64,000 bases of DNA, taken from positions 12,762,501 to 12,826,500 of the forward strand of contig NC_135553.1 of NCBI RefSeq assembly GCF_964340395.1, in the 5' to 3' direction. Below, in pieces: positions 13,051 to 27,700 of this stretch (the stretch's first letter is position 1; each line of letters starts with the position of its first letter). Both the position numbers and the translations under genes were made by a program. This DNA is from Glandiceps talaboti (Eukaryota > Hemichordata > Enteropneusta > Spengelidae). The notes below the pieces were generated by a model. That model worked only from the letters and a program-made list of their open reading frames with translations. It ran no database searches and was not told the origin of the DNA.

Positions 13051-16000
13051 AAAACGCCCATGCATATTTTTTCGTGAAATCGCGAACATACCGCTTTCGA
13101 AACTACTGTATTACTAGCTTACGTGAAACATTTTTGTTCAATCGCTTCCACCGTTAACATTTTCCAGTCTTTTGTTAAACTCTATGATGTCATAAAAATG
13201 TATCTGTCGGTGCTGAATTTATACACTTTTGTCGAAGAACTATTTCTAAGCTTAAGGTTCGAATCAAATCGAAAGTTTGAGGAAATGCAAACAGTCGCAA
13301 AGTATTATATTGTACTACGTTTGGAGGTAGCAAAGTTCTACATAACGATGTGTATCATATGTTAACAGCAATTCCGTATTCTGGTTTTGATCAAATAAGT
13401 GCAATTTTAAGACTTGAAAAAAAAAAATATATATACAGTATATGAATATAGAAATAATATGATTTATGTCATTCATTAAAATATACACTCGATAGTAACG
13501 GATGATAAAAAATGACATTTATCAAACCACCCGGCCCGGGGGGTTGATGTTGTCGTAACAGGTTCACATATACACTGTAAGGAATGTCTTACCTCTAGCT
13601 GCTTGAAGTTCATGCTCTTATAAGTCTTCAAGGCGTATCTAATTTGACGCCATTTTATCACCTCTTATGTACAATGTTTGTTTAATTACGCGATTGTACG
13701 GTAGACGTGGAAAGCATATTATAAAAAGGACGTATTGATACGTGCTTTCGGAATCAGCGACGATAATACCATCAAGACTGTAGATGTTCTAACCACATTA
13801 CTGTTGGTTTTTTTTTAGTCTAAAACAATGAATTGTAGACCGAAAATAGACTAACGATCTTTGCCATTATAATATATATTTCAATTCGATTAAAATCTTA
13901 ATTCTTTTCAAAAAACATGTTTTTAAAATAAAATATTAATTTCGCAAAGTTTTGGCGGGAAGGAGTTATGTAGTCAACGAAACCAAGAATCGTTGTACAG
14001 CAGTGCAGGTAAATCTGACCATATTGTTGTCAACCACAGACTTTGATGTATTTCACCACACGAAGGCCGCGAGCAAATATTTTTGATAGAGCACTACATA
14101 TTTTTAATGCTTTATTTAATTTCGCCAAGGAAAGAAAATTATCAAATAAAGTTACAAAGTATTTTGTAATGTAATATCAATATCCCAAGTTTATTCATTT
14201 TAAATGATAAAATGTTTGTGGTTACACTTAGAAATTTAATGAACTCGAAGCAATTCATAGATATCTCTCAATTAATCAGAACTAGGAACATTTAGCATTA
14301 TTTCATCTATGGATAATATGAATAGTGTGATTTCATTTCTAGAAAACAAAACAAAACAAAAATTGCAAATAATGTAATTGTTGTCAGTTATTTGTACTAA
14401 CTTTTGTTTTGTTCGAATAAAACAACGTAACATTTCTTACCTTTGGAGCAACCAGTTCTCACAAAATCAAACTGTAGTGCAAAAAGTAGAAATGAAAGAA
14501 AAAACAGCGAGGACAGTGTCCCCATGTTTTTCATACCAGGAAAAAAATGGATTCTAGCGTCCCCCTGTATCGCTGACTGCGATTTACAAGAATCCGCAGC
14601 TAACAGTTTTCACATTCCATCCGTATGATAAACAGAGTGTGGCTTGACGCTACCAGTTGAAATTTTTTTATAGTGATGTTATGAAATGACAGGTTATATC
14701 ATGCGCATGCGCAGATTATCGCCGTAAACCGAAATACGAGAGTATTGTCGTGGTGCTAGCAACAGAAGCTAGAAAACTTATTTGCCCCCAGCAAAGGGTG
14801 ATATAAGTACTGCTCACAATTTCTAAAAAAAAACCATTAACATAGATCTGCTAGACTACGGAAACCACAGAATGAGTGGAACGATTCTTAACTTTCACCG
14901 AAATTGTAATTAATTTCCTCTGGTAACAGTTATTCATGGCAATATATGCAAATTACATCAATAACCGACGGTTAATGTACTTGTATATGCAAATTAGGTG
15001 AATAATTGGACGATAAATATCTTTTATAAACTAGAGAACGGAGTTGGAATGTTTCCAAAGACCTTTTCAGTATTCACGTAATTGTCACTATGTGTGTGTT
15101 GCTTTGTTTCCTAGGTAACAGACAATCACGTGCACTGAATGACACTCGTTTTCACAACTAACCATAGAGAGTGGAGGGGTGAACTATCTAAAATATTTTC
15201 GCTTACTGGGGAAAATGAGCGAATCACCCCAACCCCTCCCCACCCCCGAAAAAATCAATCAAACTTTATTTATTTACTTAGTAGAAAACATCTTCTTCTT
15301 GATTTTAGTACAACTGCGGGCATACACTTAATAAAAACATATTTTGAAATGATTTTTAATTGATTTGATTGATACTTTAATTAATTGGTTGATTGATTGA
15401 TTGACTTGTCGTTACGTTAATCGAGTAATTGTTCGATTGATTGACTGTTGATTCATCTACCTATGGTCAAATTATTGCATTGTTTGTCTCATCGGTTATT
15501 CATTACGCATGGTGAAATAAATCAATATTTTTCAAATGTCAATATCCGAGCAGCAGATAATTCAGGAATTTTCAGGAATTTTTGTTGTTGAAAAAAATCG
15601 ATAAATTTTCCAAAAATAATATATCAGGGAATATATCATACGTACAGTCAAGTATGGAACTACTCAATCAAATGCAATCGCTCAGAGATCGATCAAACAA
15701 GAAACTGACAACCAAACTTTTAAATTAGAAAATATGTACTTTTCAGATCACCAAGCAAACCCCCGGATGAAGTGATGACGTCACTGCATCACCGCTCTTG
15801 ATATGAGCAATCGCCTACAACATGAAATGGCGCCTCATTTGGACTGATTAGTTTCCCCCACTTAGTTTCCTGTTCAGTTCGCACCACTACATTTTATAAG
15901 TTGTAAATGTCTTTAAAATTGGTAGGAAAATTCCAACAACTGCATCCTGACAAATTAAGTCAATTTGTGATGACGGAAGAATGTAGTAAAATGCGACATT

Positions 16001-16440
16001 TAGCGGACATTCCGCAGGAAAACGTTCATTTCGTCCAGGCGTCATGCTATTCACGTCCACACAAACAAAACTGACAACTCTGTACTTGTTTAAGCTTTCA
16101 AAGCGGTGTTTGGAATTTTAGAGCAATTTTGGCGGGTTATTCAATAAGGAATTAATTAGGTGCAACGGAAAACGACAATTCTGACTGGGCGCAAGGACAT
16201 ATTTTAATATCTGAACACAAAGTACTTACATCAGTTATGACTTGCTCTCTGAAAAGAAGAGGAAAGTGAAGAAAATGTTACACATTTCAAATGAGCAAAA
16301 ACCTTTGATTCAGAAATATAATATTGTTCGAATCCGTGTTTGATTTTAATTTCTATTTCCTAAATGAGAAAGTTTACTTTCGAGATTTTGAGTGAGGTTA
16401 AAAGCAACAAAAGCAACAACAAAACACACAGAAACAAAAA
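13051..16440. other. No recognisable gene
   Basis: Short chance open frames only. Small simple-sequence patches occur, such as tgattgattgatt near 15385. I see no domain, RNA or splice-consistent coding block. Confidence 0.45.
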
Positions 16441-16450
16441 ACGAAAAGAT

Positions 16451-16530
16451 CCAAACACCCACCCACCCAGTCAACCAACCAACCGACCAACCAACCAACC
16501 GACCAACCAACCAACCGACCAACCAACCAC
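16451..16530. repeat. (CCAA/CCGA)n microsatellite
   Basis: Runs of CCAA with CCGA variants about every 12-16 bp form a higher-order pattern of about three repeats. They are preceded by CACC units. Confidence 0.85.
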
Positions 16531-16825
16531 ACACATACAAGAAATGTCAAAGAAGTCCTTTCGAAGAGAATGAGTTTATATTTAGGTAAGACACTGTGTG
16601 TATGTGTCTTCTTAATCGTTGCCAACCACGACGGGTATGAAATCATAATAAACCACGTAGCAAATCTAGTCTCATCAAAATTGTCATAGGAACTAAGTGT
16701 AAACAAATATAACAGCAATGGCCTTTTTGGAACAAAAAAACAATTAGCATAACCAACAATGTAGCACTGGCTTACTAAAAATTCGATGTGGTAACATATT
16801 GTGAAGCATGCGCATAATCAGATTT

Positions 16826-16861
16826 ATAGTTTATTTATTTATTTATTTATTTATTTATTTT
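16826..16861. repeat. (TTTA)n microsatellite
   Basis: About nine tttatt-type units followed by T-rich sequence. Confidence 0.85.
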
Positions 16862-17488
16862 TTAGTTAATTATAATAATTATTTTTTTCTTGTTTTTTTT
16901 GTAAAATGTGTTTGTGTAGCATTATACGTACTGGAGCATACTTACCCAACACTTGTTATTATTTGGACTTAAATACAGATTTCTGGCATAATCCATAGCA
17001 TATAAACTCAAGTTGCATGTATACTAAAAGGATAAGGAACCCCTTACTATGCAAACTGAGTTAAGAACATTCAAGGACGATTTGATGATGACATCAAAGG
17101 CAAGCAGCGACCTTAAGGTTAGGCTAGCTTACTTTATTTATTGTTTAATTTATAATACATACATTTGCTGATAATCCACCCGAGTAAAAAGCTTATAACT
17201 TATAATTCACTGTATTAATCTAGGGCAAAATAGAACCAGACGATTCGTCGTCTCAAACTTTCAAATATAAATGTTATGCATATTGGTACACTTCATCATG
17301 ATCTGGTTTACTATCGTTTAACATGAATTACGAACAGCTGCTAGCTTAGATTTCATATTTTCCATAAATTTATGTAAATTATGAATGATAGGGTCACAGA
17401 CGAAATATTAGTAATATCACTGTTTCATGAATGGTAATGAATAGTAAAACGTTAGCTATAGGCGTGTAACATATATTATTTACGTATT

Positions 17489-17604
<116 letters not shown>

Positions 17605-18829
17605 ATGTGATATACAAAACTGTATAGTTGTCGCTGCATGCTTTAAGTATGTGAATCCGACCTTCTTTGTAATCACAAGTTAAATTTGCTAAAATACGAC
17701 ACATTATAGGTATACTAATTACATCTAAACGTACCCTATGATGTCATTTAATGTCATCAAATGTTTTCAATCAAATATCGTAATACTCTGACTTTCGGGT
17801 ACATAACCCCCGAGGTGATGCCGTCTAGCCTTTTAAGTTTTCTAGCAATATGAAACACTCAATGTAATTTGATTGCTTTTTGAAATATGAACAAATGCAT
17901 TAAAATGTAATAGAAAGTTGCCATCAATGAAAGAGAAAAAAACGTACAACTAAATTCATGCTAATGTTCAATGGCCCTGCTTGATGAAAACATTCAGAAA
18001 CCAACGAGAAAGAAAACATTCTACACTAAGAACTAGCAAGATTTTCTTGCTACACTTTGTCTAAATAAAATGGATCATTTAAACATACTGCAACTAGACG
18101 CAGACATGCGGGCGCCAATGTTTTGATGTCTGCATCTGATGTCTATACGGTGGCACGTTAATTTGTATACATTGTATAATTTGTTAACATGTAGCAAGAA
18201 ACTGTATTCTTTCAATCTTGCTATCTTAAAGTGCAGCGTGTGCAGTTTCTTATTCCTTTGCCGCATGGTTGTATCAAACAGACTGAGGTAGTGAACACAA
18301 ACTTGAAACGGGTTGTAGGCATTTAGTTAATATGCATCTATATTACTCGCAAGATCAAGATACGTCGTTTACAGACTTTTGCTAATTGTATATTTGTACA
18401 TGCGTTGTCTGTAGTTGTAAAATGAACTCGCTACGAATGTCGCATTATCACACCTCACTTGACAAGACATAAAACTGTTTCGTTGATGATAGTACTTTGG
18501 CAACAACATGTCTCAGTATACCGATTAATTTTAATGCCTTCAATCGTCCAGTAAAACAAAGGCACCGAAATAGCAGCGACTTCTGTCGCCGGGGAAATGC
18601 GTCGGAAACACTGAAGGTTGTAATAATTGAAAATCCTGCCATGTACATGTAAGAATTTATTGATTTGCTATGAAAGAGTACATTTGATATGACAAGTGTG
18701 AAGTCATGTCGATAACGTTCCTATTTTTTAAGCATGTGATTGACTATCAAATATACTAAACTATTGTTAGCAACAAATCTAATTATTTCTAACTGTTGAC
18801 AGGTCTCTCGTAGTATTGGTAGGTCTCGA

Positions 18830-18965
18830 GTGTATGTATGTATGTATGTATGTATGTATGTATGTATGTATGTATGTATGTATGTATGTGTATGTATGTA
18901 CATACGTACGTACGTACGTACGTACGTACGTACGTGTGTGTGTGTGCGCGCGCGTGTGGGTGGGT
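18830..18965. repeat. (GTAT)n then (GTAC)n compound microsatellite
   Basis: About 17 GTAT units are followed by a perfect run of GTAC units (18904-18934), then GT/GC repeats. GTAC units are self-complementary, so this block can form a cruciform. Confidence 0.95.
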
Positions 18966-19828
18966 GGATTGATGGATGTTATACATATCAACATATCAAC
19001 TGTTGTCAAGGGTGTGGTTGTGGTTGCTAGAGCCGATTGTTAGCATGTCTTGACTACATGCATGCATGCGTGTATGTATATGCGTGTGTGAGTGTCTGTC
19101 TGTGAGTGTGTCTGTCTGTCCCCTAACATACATTGCATCTGATATCAGCAAAACAAGTTATCAAAAAAAATGCGGTTCGTGAAAATGTACAATATTCAGC
19201 GACGGTAATTCATACATCAATCCAGCTTTAATGGGCGATTTCTGTGATTATATAGCCTCTGTTGCCATATATTTTACTTTAATGTCTGCTATCAAATTCC
19301 GGTAAAGTAGTAAATGCAAAGAGTCATCACGCTAACACGACAGATGTTGTGTATCTTTAAACGCGGTAGTGAACAGCGGTGAGTCAATAAGACTCTGTGT
19401 TGATATTTGTGATACAAACACATTCTCGAGGAGCTAGTTGCCATCGGCAAAGACCAAGTGAACACACGCGGCGATGTATAAAGTCAGTTCATAACGAGAA
19501 TATACGTATGGATTGTTATTATCGATCGATACAGTGTCATATGTCCAGAGTCATGTATGAAATGCAAACATGTCAAAATATAGAGACCAAACGATCAATT
19601 CAATGCCATTTATTTTTCACTGTCGAGGGCATTTTGAAGAAGAACGATTGTGACTAACATCACTAGACGCCATGGATATGGCTGTGAATGGCCCAGTGGC
19701 TTTTGTAAAATGTATTAACTTTGAAGCTTTTGAATTTAATCTTCTAACAATAAAAGTTGTAGTTGTTGTAGTTGTAGTTGCAGAAATTTAAATGGCATAT
19801 TTCAGTCAGACTAATGTAGCAAGAAATC

Positions 19829-19929
<101 letters not shown>

Positions 19930-20583
19930 AGTAACCTCCAATGCGCTGTAAACGGTGCGACTGTAGTGCAGATTGAGTATTTATCTAAATTGAGTAAAGG
20001 CAAATGTTAATGAAATAACTTAGATTTAGTATTAGGACCAGCATGTTGCAAATTGTGGAATTATTTTAAAAGACATCCTATAGTCTAGATCTCCCACATG
20101 CAATGCATTAAATATAATCATATATTATAATAAATTATATTTAGCATGGCCTTCTACAGAAAACTTGATAAAAATCTGATATTTCATGAATCTAAATCTG
20201 ACTCTTATCTGAAAACCTCGAAGTTTACAATGTAGCATAATCCAGTCATGTGCGTTCTAGGTTAGACTGAAAGATTCAACGTTGTGGGCGCTCTTTAAAT
20301 CGCTCAGATACAGACACATACAGGCAGCTAATGCACAATACGACTTTTATTGTCTTCAATTCCTATTGATTGTCCAGCTAAAGTTTTGATACAACAACGT
20401 CCGAATGTAACTCTACGGACTTGTCCACGTCATGATCAATTTTGTTTTGCATGGAATTAATTTCTTGTGTAAATTTAAGTCAAAATACTGCATTCACACG
20501 ACAATACTTACAACATTTGTGTATGCTAATATTTGTATTTCTTAATTTGATACACTTATAAGGGAAGGTTATGGTATGGTGAT

Positions 20584-20586
20584 GGC

Positions 20587-20618
<32 letters not shown>

Positions 20619-21760
20619 ATTTATGTTGTATGTGTGTACCTGTCTGTGTTATCATTTTCTTCCTCAATTTACATGAAATTTGGTACACACCTTTTAGGGT
20701 AATGGCTAGAACAGAGATGGTTTTCATAGCCATTCCAGGATTATTTGAAAAGGTATATCATGCATGACAACAATTTTGCGCATGCTTCAAATTTCACATA
20801 ATTTCGTATGTATACATCGATAGTCAATAGGGCACATATATTGCATACAAACTATGATGTCTCTTTTAACCGCATACGAAAAGTCTACTTTACCCACCTT
20901 ACCCAACTTTTACCCTACATGTGACCCACCTAACCAACATCTCTGTCCAGGGGTAGTATGAGATGCAGTACCACTTTTGACTAGCTACAGCTCCCAGAGG
21001 AGAGATCATCGTGGGTAAATTAAGGCAAAGGAGGAACATCATCTCATACTTCCCACATTTACACATCCTCTGCTCAAGTTTTACCCCGGGTGGAAAGCCA
21101 TGACTTTTTGTATAGTGATAATGAGTGACTTGCATAAATAAAGATTTTCTGTCACTTGGCAGTATCTTAACAATGAAAGCTGTAAATTTCATACAATTTG
21201 ATACACACATGGATGACAACAAAATTTCCCACCAAGCATGTTGGTGTAGCCTTAAATCTAACGAATAATTTGCACAATGTTGATTATCAGCAAATTAGGC
21301 AATATCTGAAATGAAGAGAAACTTCAAATTTTATATAATTTGGTAAATACATTGATGATAACAAAACTAACTTATCCTATATATCGTCTAAATGTTGCTG
21401 TTTTATTTTCATGCTTCATTTGCATAATTAATGATAATAAATTAGACATCATCCTAAGTTTATGAGCATTAATATAATTGTAAATAATTTGGTACATTCA
21501 TTGCCAACAACAAAACGTGTCCAATAAAGCCTGTTGGTGTAGCTTGTAATTTTGATGAGTCATTTGCATAATTAATGATTTTCAGTAATTAGGCAATATC
21601 TGAAGAATTCAAGCTTAAAATTTTATATAATTTGGTACATAAGCTTATAACAAAGTACATGTGCTCTCTGTGGCCAGTTGATGTAGTCTTTAATTTCAAT
21701 GGGTTGTAAGTAATCAAATGTACAAATTAAGTGATACACCTTGTATGGAGGCTAAGAATT
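20584..21760 (+). repeat. (CTGT)n followed by diverged tandem repeats of about 140-170 bp
   Basis: A CTGT run (20586-20616) leads into repeated blocks built around ttatataatttggtacat, followed by gacaacaaaac, a gttggtgtagc stretch and tttgcataattaatgat. At least four diverged blocks are visible (near 21190, 21340, 21490 and 21630). A similar CTGT-plus-aatttggtac arrangement recurs at 45440-45640, so this is an interspersed family that starts at a microsatellite. It has no coding capacity. Confidence 0.65.
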
Positions 21761-24704
21761 TCACAATCTGCTGTGAAAGAACTAATCAAAAGACCTTACT
21801 GAAGGCATTCAGTTTACATCTCGATTCTTCTTGTAGTATTACTTGATATGACTTACACTTCATTGTAAAATCTTTGTTTGTAGTATAAAAACTAGAATAC
21901 TGTTTGCATAGATACAAAAATGCAGATGGACAATCAACAAAATAAGAAAGTCACAAACTTAAAACCACTGAGAAATTTTGACACAATTTATCAATAAATG
22001 CTGATATCATTACACCCGGTAGGGTGGTGTCTCATACAGCGAGTTTTTCTTGAGTGGCAACATTATTCAATCTCATTTCTAACTTCTGAAATGAATTATT
22101 GAAGGGAAGAAAAAATGTCATGTAAGTTTACTGTTCTACTTAATTAGTTTCCATGATCTCCTAGTAAAGGTTTTTTATGCACCTTGCTTACCCCTGTCAC
22201 CCAATAGTATTTACATAACTGACAGGGATAAATTAAGAATAAGGTCGTTAAGTTATGTTTGTTTACAAACAAAATCAAACTACATGCATGCTGCACCAGT
22301 CTGACACATTTTCAGGATGGCGGCTTTGCAAGTTTGCTATTATGTAAAGCACACACAGCACAACAGTGGCTTTAGTTTGTGTCTGTCTTAGTTTGCTGAT
22401 ACCACTTTTGCCATGGTAATAATATAATTGTATTCAGTGCCTGGTTATAGTATCTCAATACTAACTATACAGCTTACCATAAGAACCCACAGTCATAATG
22501 CAATCATATATTTCCTACTAAGACATATTTTCAATAACTGTACTATAACAGTTCTATACATTATAACTGTAATAGATTTCCTCATTATATACTTTCCATG
22601 ACTTCTGTAGACTCTGAATATCTATATCACTAATAAGTTAGATTTATACTATACTATCTAAACCATCTACTGTTGTTACTACCAAAATTAGTCAGAGTAC
22701 ATATGCATTAGATTAACAATGAATATTCATGATTATGTATCTGAAGGTACTATAAGCACTTAGCAGTCATGGCATTGACAATTTCTATGATGCAAGTCTA
22801 AACTAAACATAAAACGAGGAAATTAATAACCCGCAAAAATCCCATCCCACTAATTTGAAAGGAAGGTACTTTGTAATATCATTTTTGAATTGATAACATG
22901 ATTTAGAAAGAACCATTTTTGAAAGTTAGTTTGTTAAAATGGACATATGGATGAGAAATGGATATATATTTTGTATTTTTAAGTAATAAAACAATGATAC
23001 TATCTTTTGCTACTTGAAAAACACAACGTGAAACAGCTTAGCTAGGCCAAGTGTTTATGGACCAAGTCAGTGTTTGTAACTACAATGGAAATGAACAGCA
23101 AACAAATGTAAAAGTTTACGTAGGAAGAGATTTTTTTCTTCTTTTAAAAGCTTTTTGCAAGTTACAAACACAGAAATTGGCCAAGTTAGTTCTTTCACAT
23201 TTTTTCTCAGGTACCAACAAACACTAAAGTTGTTTTACCAATTAAATGTCCAAAACAAATTCCCCATTTTCCATCCATATGGTTCATCTTTCAAAAGTTG
23301 GTTTTTGAAATTTTCCTATGTTTATATAATGTCTCGGTTTTGGTCTCCCCTACAACTGTACAACCCACAAAAAAAACACTGGTGCGTTTGCTCGCTCATG
23401 GTAAGCAAGAATGAGACAAGACGTCGATAACTTATCACAAAGCATAAACACCACAGGAGCCAGTATCCCGTGACTCCCATAAATGTTTAGTGATAGAATG
23501 CAACATGGTATAACAATGGAGTGTGACCGTTAGTGTTCAATTATAAGCAAACTGATAAAAGCGTTGCTTGAACTTACATCAGAGGCACCCCTTGTTGTTT
23601 TTGTATCAGTTGTATTTATTGTTGTTTTAATGTAACTTTGTTGTTATATGAAATGTTTCTTTAGCTCACTTGATTTAAGCAAATTCACTGGTGTTTTTTT
23701 GTGGGTTGTATCAAAATACATATCATTCTCTAATTATGGGAACATGGGCCTATTTGAGAAAGAAAAGTTAAAACTGCAATAGCTGCACCTGAAACATTTT
23801 TTGAAACTTTTGCTAGATTATGACGTTAATCATAATACTATACATCTTGCACAGTATTATGATCACATGGCGCAATATATTCAATCAAATTGATTGTTGG
23901 GTCGGCACCCAAAAATCAGCAACCCCCATCCCATCCAAACACTTATCAACTCACCACTACACTACTTATAGATAAAGTATACCTCTAATTGTCTAATTAT
24001 GTCTAATTATTGGTATTTTAACAATTTTCAGTGAATACATGGTTGGTTGTCAAAAATAGTAAATCAGTAACAGAGAGCGTAGGTTTAAACACTTTAAGTA
24101 AAACCCACCCAGTATTGTATAAATGTATGTGTTTTTAAATGAATATAACAAGATATTGGTTTTACTTCGGGTTAACTAATTATTTAGTTTGCCTAACTTA
24201 GCATGCTACAGATCTGACAATTACTAATGTTAATTAAACATACATCACTAGGTACAAATTAGAAATAAATCTAGAAATTCTTTATATGAAATCAATGTAA
24301 CACAGAAAAATGTTGAGATTTGGCCCATGTCCCTTTAAAAGAAAATTTTTAAAAGGGAGAGTTGGAATTGAAGCCAGTAAACCTGAGATTGAATGATGTT
24401 TGGTTCAACAAAACTTAATAATATTACTATGGTTCTTATCTAACTTGACACAACTCTTTCCAAAATTGCTACATTTTCTTCAAATGTAGCAAAATATGTG
24501 TCAGATTTTTGTTGTGTCACATGATATTATTTCATGTTAGCTGACTTCAAATTGTAACTTCCAAGTCTCTTTAATCTGTGACCATGAGTCAAAGATAGGT
24601 GGAAACTTCTCAGTGATTATGGTATTGCTCATCACGAACTTGACAGTCTTCAGAGATCTTCTTGCCTTTTTTTCCATTCGGCAGAGACAAGTGCATGTAA
24701 GTGT
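21761..24704. other. No recognisable gene; presumably 3' flank of the MLKL-like gene
   Basis: AT-rich sequence downstream of the minus-strand MLKL-like gene. It presumably includes that gene's 3' untranslated region, but I could not place a convincing poly(A) signal. Short open frames here have no recognisable features. Confidence 0.4.
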
Positions 24705-27700
24705 TCACATGGAAGGCAATGTCGTGTAAATTAACCCAAGGGTGTCAACAATTTCTAGAAAGGAATATAAACAGATGTTAAACACAAACATTTCAGATAC
24801 TTTCATAAAAAAGTCAGTCTACATGGTGGAACAACAAATAACAATGAATTACATATGAACAAAAAAAAGAAGATGATCATTGTAATTAGACATTTTTTTG
24901 CAATTTTCAACCTCAAATGCAAATTTCATATCTGCACACCCTAACTAATGTCCCAACCAAATACTAAGGCAAGCCCTTTTTATGTCAACTGGGACTTTGT
25001 AGGGGCCATATAAAAATTGCACACATTGAAGATTTCCAAGACACCATGTTCAAGTTATCTACCTTACGGTACATTCATTTTGCAATGACATGACTCTGAA
25101 CATTCCAGATGAGGAACAATGAGGGCTGAATCACATGGCCATACATGACAAATTTATTAAAATGTGCCTAAAATAACTCCTTTAGTTCCTGACTTGATTT
25201 ACAGCCAAGCTAGCAGTATACAGTTGCATTTGAAGTGTTTGTGAATGCCACCATTTTGGCTGCGGCAGAGCAAAATGATAGTTTTTGAAGGTATATTTAC
25301 TCAACTATTGTTACCCACATTTCTCATGCGGATAAAAACAGTGTTTCCGATAATACGGCCTCTGAAAATAGTGTAGGTAGGTTGGGAGTTTTATTTTATT
25401 TTATCTTTCTAATTGCTTTTAACGTTGCAAAATCAAATGAAATGTCATTCAGAATAACCCTGCTTGATAGTTTGATGAAGTATGTACAGACATCACTGGG
25501 GAATGAAAACAGACATATATGAAGGTCAAGACTAAGAATTTCTTATCGTTTTATTTTTAAATGTTTACATAATGTTTAAGGTCAGTGGTAGGGTCGGTCG
25601 GGTTATCAGAAATACACTTTTTTAGAAAAGTATCCAGGATTGGACGGTGATACTGTAATGGAAAAACTCACCACCAAAGTTAGGAGGTCTCAAGAGTTCA
25701 TTATGTGACCGACATCTATCAATCAAATTGCAAAGATCAGGTGGGCATGTACAGTCACTGGGTATTGGCTCCATCTTCTTCTTGTTTACCACATAGTCAT
25801 CAATCTGTTTATCAGTCATTCCTTTACAAAAAATACAAGAAAAAAAAAGTTGATATATGTTCCATTTGTTAAAAGTATTTCTTCATCCATCCTAAAGTTG
25901 TTAATAAGGAAAAATAGGTAAAATGACATTCTGCATTCTCACTATTTTGACACTTTCATTTAAGACATCAGATAAGTTTGATTTCTTCCACTGTGAGTTT
26001 GTGTTCATGCCAAAAAGTTATAGACATACAGTATTGTAAGCCCTCATTGATGGAAATGTCTGAATGTGTACTTTATATCTGAACAATCATCTTTGTGGTA
26101 CAAGTATACTGTGCTGCTACATAAACCAAAACACATTACTCGTATGGGAGTGCATCTATGCTCTTTAAAGGAGAATGCCACTAGCAAATAAACGTATTTC
26201 ATAAAATTGGGTTCTGGAGAGCCATTTCTTGGTTTCTCATTGTAGACACCGTGGTGAAAAAGATATACAATTTGGTTTTTCTTGGCAATCGAGTGAAATT
26301 TATGTAATGTGAAATCCATGAAATGACCATCCATAACCCCAAGTATATGGAAATACCTTTTATTTGCTGGAGTGTCATCCCATTTTAAGGACAAACCATA
26401 GTTTTGTTACAAGACAATGTAAATAATGAATTATTAATGTGTCTGTGTATGTATATTGTGAGTCAGAGTTAAACACCAGACTTATGTATATATTCCAGTT
26501 ATGTACAAAGTGAAGTGTACATTCATACTTTAAGTTAAAGGGAATGAAAGATGAGGCTGATTTCACCCTCGCTGCATTTCTTAAACTTAGAAATACAGTT
26601 CATTGCATGGCATCTCTAAAAGAGACCTATGAAATTTGCACATTTTGGTTCAGTAGTGAGCTACTGGATATTGCAGCATCATGGGAAGTAAACATTGTTT
26701 GGAGCTTCTTTTTATTCACACAGCTGACTCCAAATTATGGCATTGTTCCAAGATATATGATCATAGCTCATAACTTTATTTATTTCCCATGCTTACTCCT
26801 AGCATCCTGCAGGTCTTTTATGAACCAATTTTGACGAAGTCAAGTTTTGGTGCTCAATTTTTTTTTTCAAGGCTTTGCGATTCAGAGACAGTAGCAACAA
26901 TTTTTCTGGGCCTCCTAAAATAAGAAGTTATGCAAAGACAAAATCAGCATCACATTACCATTTCAACATTTAATATTGGGAACAGTCAGATAGGCAGCCA
27001 GACAGACAAGTTACAGAGAGACATAAACATGCATGGACAGAAAGACCAAAGTGACACGCTGTAGTATCTTCCTTTGGGAGATGAAAAAATTGATGGCTGA
27101 TACATGTATTAATGGTGTACATTTGAGGTGAAATGTGATGAAATACCTTCATATGGAGTCTTGAATGTGGCAATTTCCCACATAACGATGCCATACCTAT
27201 AGAAAATTGAAAATGTCATCAGTTAATATGGGCATTTTGTGATATCATTAAGTTAATTATTGGTGGAGTGAAATTCTTCCTACAACTCTAATATGACAAC
27301 GCCAACAAATTTGACTGCAGCAGAGACTGGCCACCTTTGAAAGTATAATACTCTGGCTTACGATTTTCACAAATGGTATATACATTGTACAAGTAGTAGG
27401 TGAAAGGTGCACTATCATATTTAGTGTGTTTCTATGATTATGGAGATGATATGCTATCTATCTAAGTAGACTTAATGTAAATAGTCTTAAATGTTATGAT
27501 TATCATCTTTAAAAGCAAAATTAGGAATTATAACGTAACTACAGTGTAGATGTATTTGCTGGTTTGTGCTATGACAATCATACACATCATATTCAAAGTT
27601 ATATATCATACAATCATTAGAATTAATCCAAGAAATTAGGAGTGTAGGTCGAAACTCGGATTTTCACGTTTTTGCGATCTTCAGTCGTCTGAAGATTGCA

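Noticed and set aside
12603-13117. Six overlapping open frames of 106-152 codons
   Set aside because: Products of the compound tetranucleotide array in every phase; no start context or splice sites.
26044-26394. 116-codon minus-strand frame inside MLKL intron 7
   Set aside because: No recognisable domain and no splice-consistent neighbours. It looks like interspersed repeat sequence, not an exon, and including it would break the in-phase kinase model.
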